DNA of 10,372 nt from Phoronis ovalis (Eukaryota; Phoronida; Phoronidae), in assembly GCA_028565635.1 (NCBI GenBank), contig JAOXYB010029578.1, positions 4,622-14,993 on the forward strand. Direction: 5' to 3'. Below the pieces are notes generated by a model. That model ran no database searches. It was not told the origin of the DNA and was given only the letters and a program-made list of their open reading frames with translations. Position 1 is the stretch's first letter. Every line of letters starts with the position of its first letter. Positions 6,499 through 10,372 of this stretch are shown in pieces. The translations under genes were made by a program, and so were the position numbers.

Positions 6499-9228
6499 TC
6501 AAAGTTCCAAAACTTGTCACTAGATGGTGTACACATAACATTGCCCTAGTACGAATAGTTCAACTTTATTTCTGAATATAAAGCTCACAAGTATAACAAA
6601 GCACATGCAGTATATAAAAAATCTATTTTTTACTGAAAAGCTGGTCAATGAAGTTTGTTCTAGCTATAATGATATATAGTAAACACGATATAAGAACAAA
6701 GCAGTTGTTTGCTAAACGTCTGAAATTAATTTGCACTGAAAATTTATAAGGTAAGTATATCTTCATTTAATTAATACCAAAACATCAAATTTAGCTCACA
6801 TTGTTTATGTCCTTTGTAACAATTTGACATTTTTTAATCATAAATGCAAACAAAACAAGATATAAGGACTTGGGAAACTAATTTTTTTTAAAATATCAAT
6901 CCATCAATAACAAGGAATTGGCTAAGTGAAACATCCAGGCTGTTTGTTATTTACATGGATTTTCAATTCTCATCTTTAAAACAAAAATTTTTTACATCGA
7001 AACCAAGAGAAAAGCTCATAGTCTCATGGATCCAGTGCACACAGCATCTTCTATAGAAATCTGACTAAGATATACCAGATGGGATTCTGCTTGTGTAGGC
7101 AGACAGTGTGTGAAGGAATCTTTATAGCTGCTATAGTAGAGTGCTATAAACACCTAGAAACATTTTTGTTACAGAACCTGTCAACAGCACCACTTAATCT
7201 TCAATAAATATTACTTTAGGATATAACATATTAAAATCTTTTCATACCTATCAACACTTAAACTATGTCATAATTTAACAACCAACTTTTCAGAAATTAA
7301 TAACTTCCATATTTATTATTAGGATCATACAATAGATGAAAAGTAACACCTCAGAAATATATAATCTTTGAACATTTACTTTCAACATCCAGTAATATTA
7401 CCACTGTATAGATTCTATACTTTCTTTGTTATACTAGTACTATATTAAAGTACATTCAATGTCAATTCTAAGCTCCTTTGAAGTTTTTAATTTTCCATTG
7501 ATTAGAACCTGAAGAAAGTTTACACTTTATTTTACAAGAAATTACTGCAGTACTGCATAGTGAAATAGCACCAATGAAAAGATAAAATCTCAATTTACAA
7601 ATAACTCTTCAGTTTAGGGATTGTAGATATATTCAACCAGCATATACTCAATAAAATTTATGACAAATATTCAAATAAAAATAAGTGTTAATTTTAGAAT
7701 TTTAGTCTCTTGATATGATGTATAACGCAGTATAATACATGTACTCATTAAATTAGTATTTCTATAACTTTGTTTCCTATTTTTTTAAAACCAGGCAAAC
7801 CATTATTTATAGTGTAATTGAGTGGTAGTTTGCAACTGTGTAAAAACAGAAAGTTGTGGGTAAATCAGCTGATTGAACACCCGTGAGAAGACGCTGTCTG
7901 TCTATTTCAACAGTCACAAAGTCAATAATGGCCAAAAGGCATTTACCATATCCATTTGCTACATCCATAATAAAAAATGTAACAAGTAAATAAATTCAAT
8001 TACATGATATATAGACCACTGGCTCCAGTCTGCTGTCACTATTACTTTTGATTCATTTCAACAATATTATTAACTGTTTCATTTGGATTTTTTTTTTGAC
8101 ATATCAGAATTTTTATTCATTTCACATCGAAATTATTTAACATGTAGCAGTTATTTTTTTTAGCAAATTTAACTTTACTGTACAATCTATCAAACTGCAA
8201 TTTAAGTTATTTATGTTTTAGATAAGGCACAATTGCTTTCATGCTAATCAATTTTTGCAAGCCAGGGTGAAAGAACTATATTTTAAAAGTGGCAAAATTC
8301 CTAAACTGCACATTAGTTGTAATTAGAGCTATTGATAACACATCTTAATCTCGGAACTTGGACCAGAACATACCCCTCACATCAAAGTTTTCAAAATAAA
8401 GAGATCTATAAAACTTGCTACAATGTGCAGCAATTTACAAATTTATAGCAAAATATTTAACTGATCAAATTAATCGATAATGGAATTAATGGGTAGCTGA
8501 ACTAATAGGAGGTAAAATAATTATACTCCTTCTAAAACACTCAGTCAAAGCGTTAACAAGATCCAAGTATTGCAAGTCTGAAGGCATCAACTTGTTATTA
8601 ACATTGGGGTGGTTCAGTTCTGGACAATCGTTTTCTCCTATATATTAGGTGGACTATGTTATCCATTTTGAATGGAAGTGGCCAGTTTAACAAAGCATAT
8701 ACAACTACAAAAGGAAACAGTAATTTGTATAAACAAATACATTTAATAATCAAGATCATATTGTTCAATAGTAACCAGCTAGGTTTCCATCAGAAATATT
8801 TACCTTAGAATATTAATAATACCACAAAATGCAGGGGTCGTGTATGTTTAGTATATGTGCTACACTCCTTTTTTCTAGCCACTAAAGTCCATAACTGGAA
8901 GTAGTAGTGGACTAAACTTGCAGTGAGCAAAAAAAATTGTTCAAATGCCATAGAAAGCGAGATTGTCCAAGGAGATTCCTTAAATCAGTCAAGTGTTGAT
9001 GCTTACTGGAAATACTTTGCAAAACGATAATTCATCAAATATCAAAAACAGGTACAGATTGATGAATAAGTACATGATAGAATACACTACAAAGATTGAA
9101 CAGTCAAAACATTAGGAATTTTAAGCCTCACTGTTGATATCATGTGGCCGCAGCACAATATTTCTGTAAATTGTCGTTCACAGATTTGTAATTTGAAATT
9201 TAGCTAATTCAATCTTGCAGAAACCAAT

Positions 9229-9406
9229 CTAATTAGCAGACCATAAATTACGAATTTGATAATATCACAAGCAAACACAAAGTTCTTAAAAATTACTTGT
9301 ACAAAATCTTTTGTTTCCATGGCAACCAAAACTAGATAGTGACTTACAATACAAAAATCTATAACACTCCATACCACATGCTGCGTCAATCATTCGGACA
9401 TGTGGT
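9229..9406. promoter_or_regulatory. Possible cis-regulatory module around X-box 1
   Basis: Within about 180 bp lie a palindromic homeodomain site CTAATTAG (9229-9236), the first X-box (9313-9326), a PBX/MEIS-type TGATTGAC on the minus strand (9392-9385) and a RUNX-type TGTGGT (9401-9406). Each is short and could be accidental. The grouping next to a long, rare X-box motif is the reason to list it. Confidence 0.3.
9313..9326 (+). promoter_or_regulatory. RFX X-box motif 1
   Basis: GTTTCCATGGCAAC fits the X-box form RYYNYYWWRRNRAC described for C. elegans DAF-19. It has one mismatch (T for purine at position 4) to the general form GTNRCC(N0-3)RGYAAC. RFX transcription factors bind such imperfect inverted repeats in promoters and enhancers of ciliary and neural genes. 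The palindrome extends imperfectly into flanking TTTTG and CCAAAA. Confidence 0.55.
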
Positions 9407-9499
9407 TAAAGAGAATCAAAAAATTTTCAAGAAAAATGTCAAAGTATTATTACATGTTAAGAAATGTCAATTTATTTAAATTTAATGGAAAATATCATT

Positions 9500-9513
9500 G
9501 TTACCATAGCAAC
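9500..9513 (+). promoter_or_regulatory. RFX X-box motif 2
   Basis: GTTACCATAGCAAC matches GTNRCC(N0-3)RGYAAC at every defined position, with AT as spacer. It lies 187 bp from motif 1 in the same orientation, and the two are identical at 12 of 14 positions. Confidence 0.6.
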
Positions 9514-10074
9514 ACACTTATTTCATTCTGAAGATATTACAGAATTTCAATTAGTGCTATTTTCATTTTCTAGATTACAATCAAGAAATCAAGGATTATA
9601 ATGCTTATTTCAGCTACAAATGTGAGATTTAACCCTCAATCAATAACATTTCAAAGATAATGACATAGTGAAATATTCAAATAATTACTTCAAATAATTA
9701 AGGCATCCCAATTAAGAAGAGCGTTAAATCTGGGAAAAAGTCACATTTACATCCATTTTTGAAATCTTTAAAGAAATAAATTATTTTCTAAGTTTTAACA
9801 GTTTCGGATATATGTTTACTCCAAACTATTGAGTGAACAAAATTTTAGAACTCAGTAGGCATCACATGTGACATCATCAGCAAGTAAGCATATTATCTTC
9901 ATAGACATTTCATTATTAACACAACATTTAGTAAATTGTATTCATTAGAGGTTCTCTATGGTCTAGTTGAAATGTAAATTAGAAGTCACTATCTATAGGA
10001 CCATACAAGCTCAATTCCCATGAAATTTAAATCAAGCTTCCCATAACTATGATCCTAACTGCCATCTGCAAAAA

Positions 10075-10107
10075 ACAGCGCGTTCTTCAGGAGATTTTAC
10101 GCGCTGT
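10075..10107. repeat. Short GC-rich inverted repeat (9-bp stem)
   Basis: ACAGCGCGT (10075-10083) and ACGCGCTGT (10099-10107) are perfect reverse complements around a 15-base loop. This is locally unusual because CpG and GC-rich stems are rare in this intron. The stem is too short for a microRNA precursor and no T-run terminator logic applies in this context. Confidence 0.6.
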
Positions 10108-10157
10108 GCACTTTTTAAAAGTAAAGAAATGAAAATCCACATAGAGGCCTAAGTACA

Positions 10158-10201
10158 CCATTACACATGGCCAATGTTGCCATTACACATGGCCAATGTT
10201 G
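10158..10201. repeat. Perfect 22-bp tandem duplication
   Basis: The unit from 10158 to 10179 (starting CCATTACACATGG, ending CCAATGTTG) is repeated without mismatch at 10180-10201. Perfect identity implies a recent event, such as replication slippage, or an assembly artefact. The unit contains ATGGCCAAT, with a TGGCCA palindrome. Confidence 0.9.
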
Positions 10202-10372
10202 ACACTACATACAAGAATATAGTACCACGTATTAATCAATGATATTTTTCTCTTTTTTCTCCTGCAGTGTTGACATGCAAATTTGGATTTATTTGAAGGA
10301 CAGTGAATGGTCTTTATCTACATATTATCAAATCTTGGATTAGTGCTATGCATTTTTACTGCTAGTGTCACT

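Larger units (their letters stand above)
4360..10372 (-). other. Long upstream intron of the Musashi gene (5' end not in window)
   Basis: More than 6 kb lies between exon F and the right edge. The exon encoding the first part of RRM2 (strand with FVGG, then a segment like AMLMFDK) was sought on the minus strand by looking for its complement and was not found, so it should lie beyond 10372. The stretch is AT-rich with frequent stops in all frames. Contents judged worth naming, each listed separately, are a diverged direct repeat, two weak open stretches, a pair of X-box motifs with nearby homeodomain, PBX and RUNX-like sites, a short hairpin and a 22-bp tandem duplication. No tRNA, snRNA, microRNA or transposable-element coding sequence was recognised. 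Confidence 0.75.

Noticed and set aside
7807-7968. 53-codon minus-strand frame starting MDVANGYGKCLL
   Set aside because: It reads like protein, but many open runs of this size are expected in 10 kb of AT-rich sequence. No splice-supported exon or known family was found.
9204-9389. 61-codon minus-strand frame over the X-box region
   Set aside because: No family likeness or splice signals; the X-box motif explains the notable sequence better.
4360-10372. Search for the preceding RRM2 exon (FVGG, AMLMFDK) on the minus strand
   Set aside because: No matching stretch was found by eye, so I infer the exon lies beyond the window. A translated search with an RRM profile would be decisive.
1-10372. 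CRISPR array, tRNA, transposase or viral gene
   Set aside because: No regular spaced repeats, cloverleaf elements or mobile-element coding motifs were seen on either strand.

Overview
The window is animal nuclear DNA: AT-rich, intron-dominated, with small exons flanked by GT/AG splice sites. All confident coding sequence lies on the minus strand in positions 22-4359. It is the 3' half of one gene, a Musashi-family RNA-binding protein (MSI1/MSI2, Drosophila msi/Rbp6 group). The evidence is the second half of RRM2, with the RNP1 core GFGFVIF and the family block [20 protein letters not shown], followed by the Gly/Ala/Pro/Tyr-rich C-terminal domain ending in the family signature ANSPGP..DLYG..SQD...SPQPGSGF. 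The middle of the C-terminal domain differs clearly from vertebrate MSI1/MSI2, so I infer an invertebrate, perhaps a lophotrochozoan. The sequence alone does not settle the species.

Reading along the gene (high to low coordinate), six exons are resolved with consistent phases: F 4277-4359 (RRM2 RNP1 and helix), E 3782-3848 (end of RRM2), D 3354-3458, C 2442-2510, B 781-996 and A 22-209. They total 728 nt, that is two bases of a split codon plus 242 codons. The first half of the protein (RRM1 and the start of RRM2) lies beyond position 10372. The last short exon and the 3' UTR lie before position 1. Exons D, C and B are all phase 1-1 and multiples of three (35, 23 and 72 codons), so any of them can be skipped without changing frame.

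Positions 4360-10372 are part of one long intron of more than 6 kb. I found no convincing exon in it. It holds a diverged direct repeat near 4.9-5.2 kb, a 97-codon open stretch with one predicted membrane segment near 6.2-6.5 kb (possibly chance), two near-identical RFX X-box motifs 187 bp apart near 9.3-9.5 kb, a short hairpin near 10.08 kb and a perfect 22-bp tandem duplication near 10.16 kb.

The most interesting observations are regulatory. (1) The paired X-boxes suggest an intronic RFX-responsive enhancer. (2) Matches to the Musashi RNA-binding consensus (G/A)U1-3AGU sit on or just after the 5' splice sites of exon B and of exon E, which has a weak donor. This raises the possibility that Musashi regulates splicing of its own C-terminal exons. 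(3) Exon A ends in two in-frame tandem donors that would include or omit three residues, VSR. No mobile genetic element, viral gene, RNA gene or CRISPR array was recognised.
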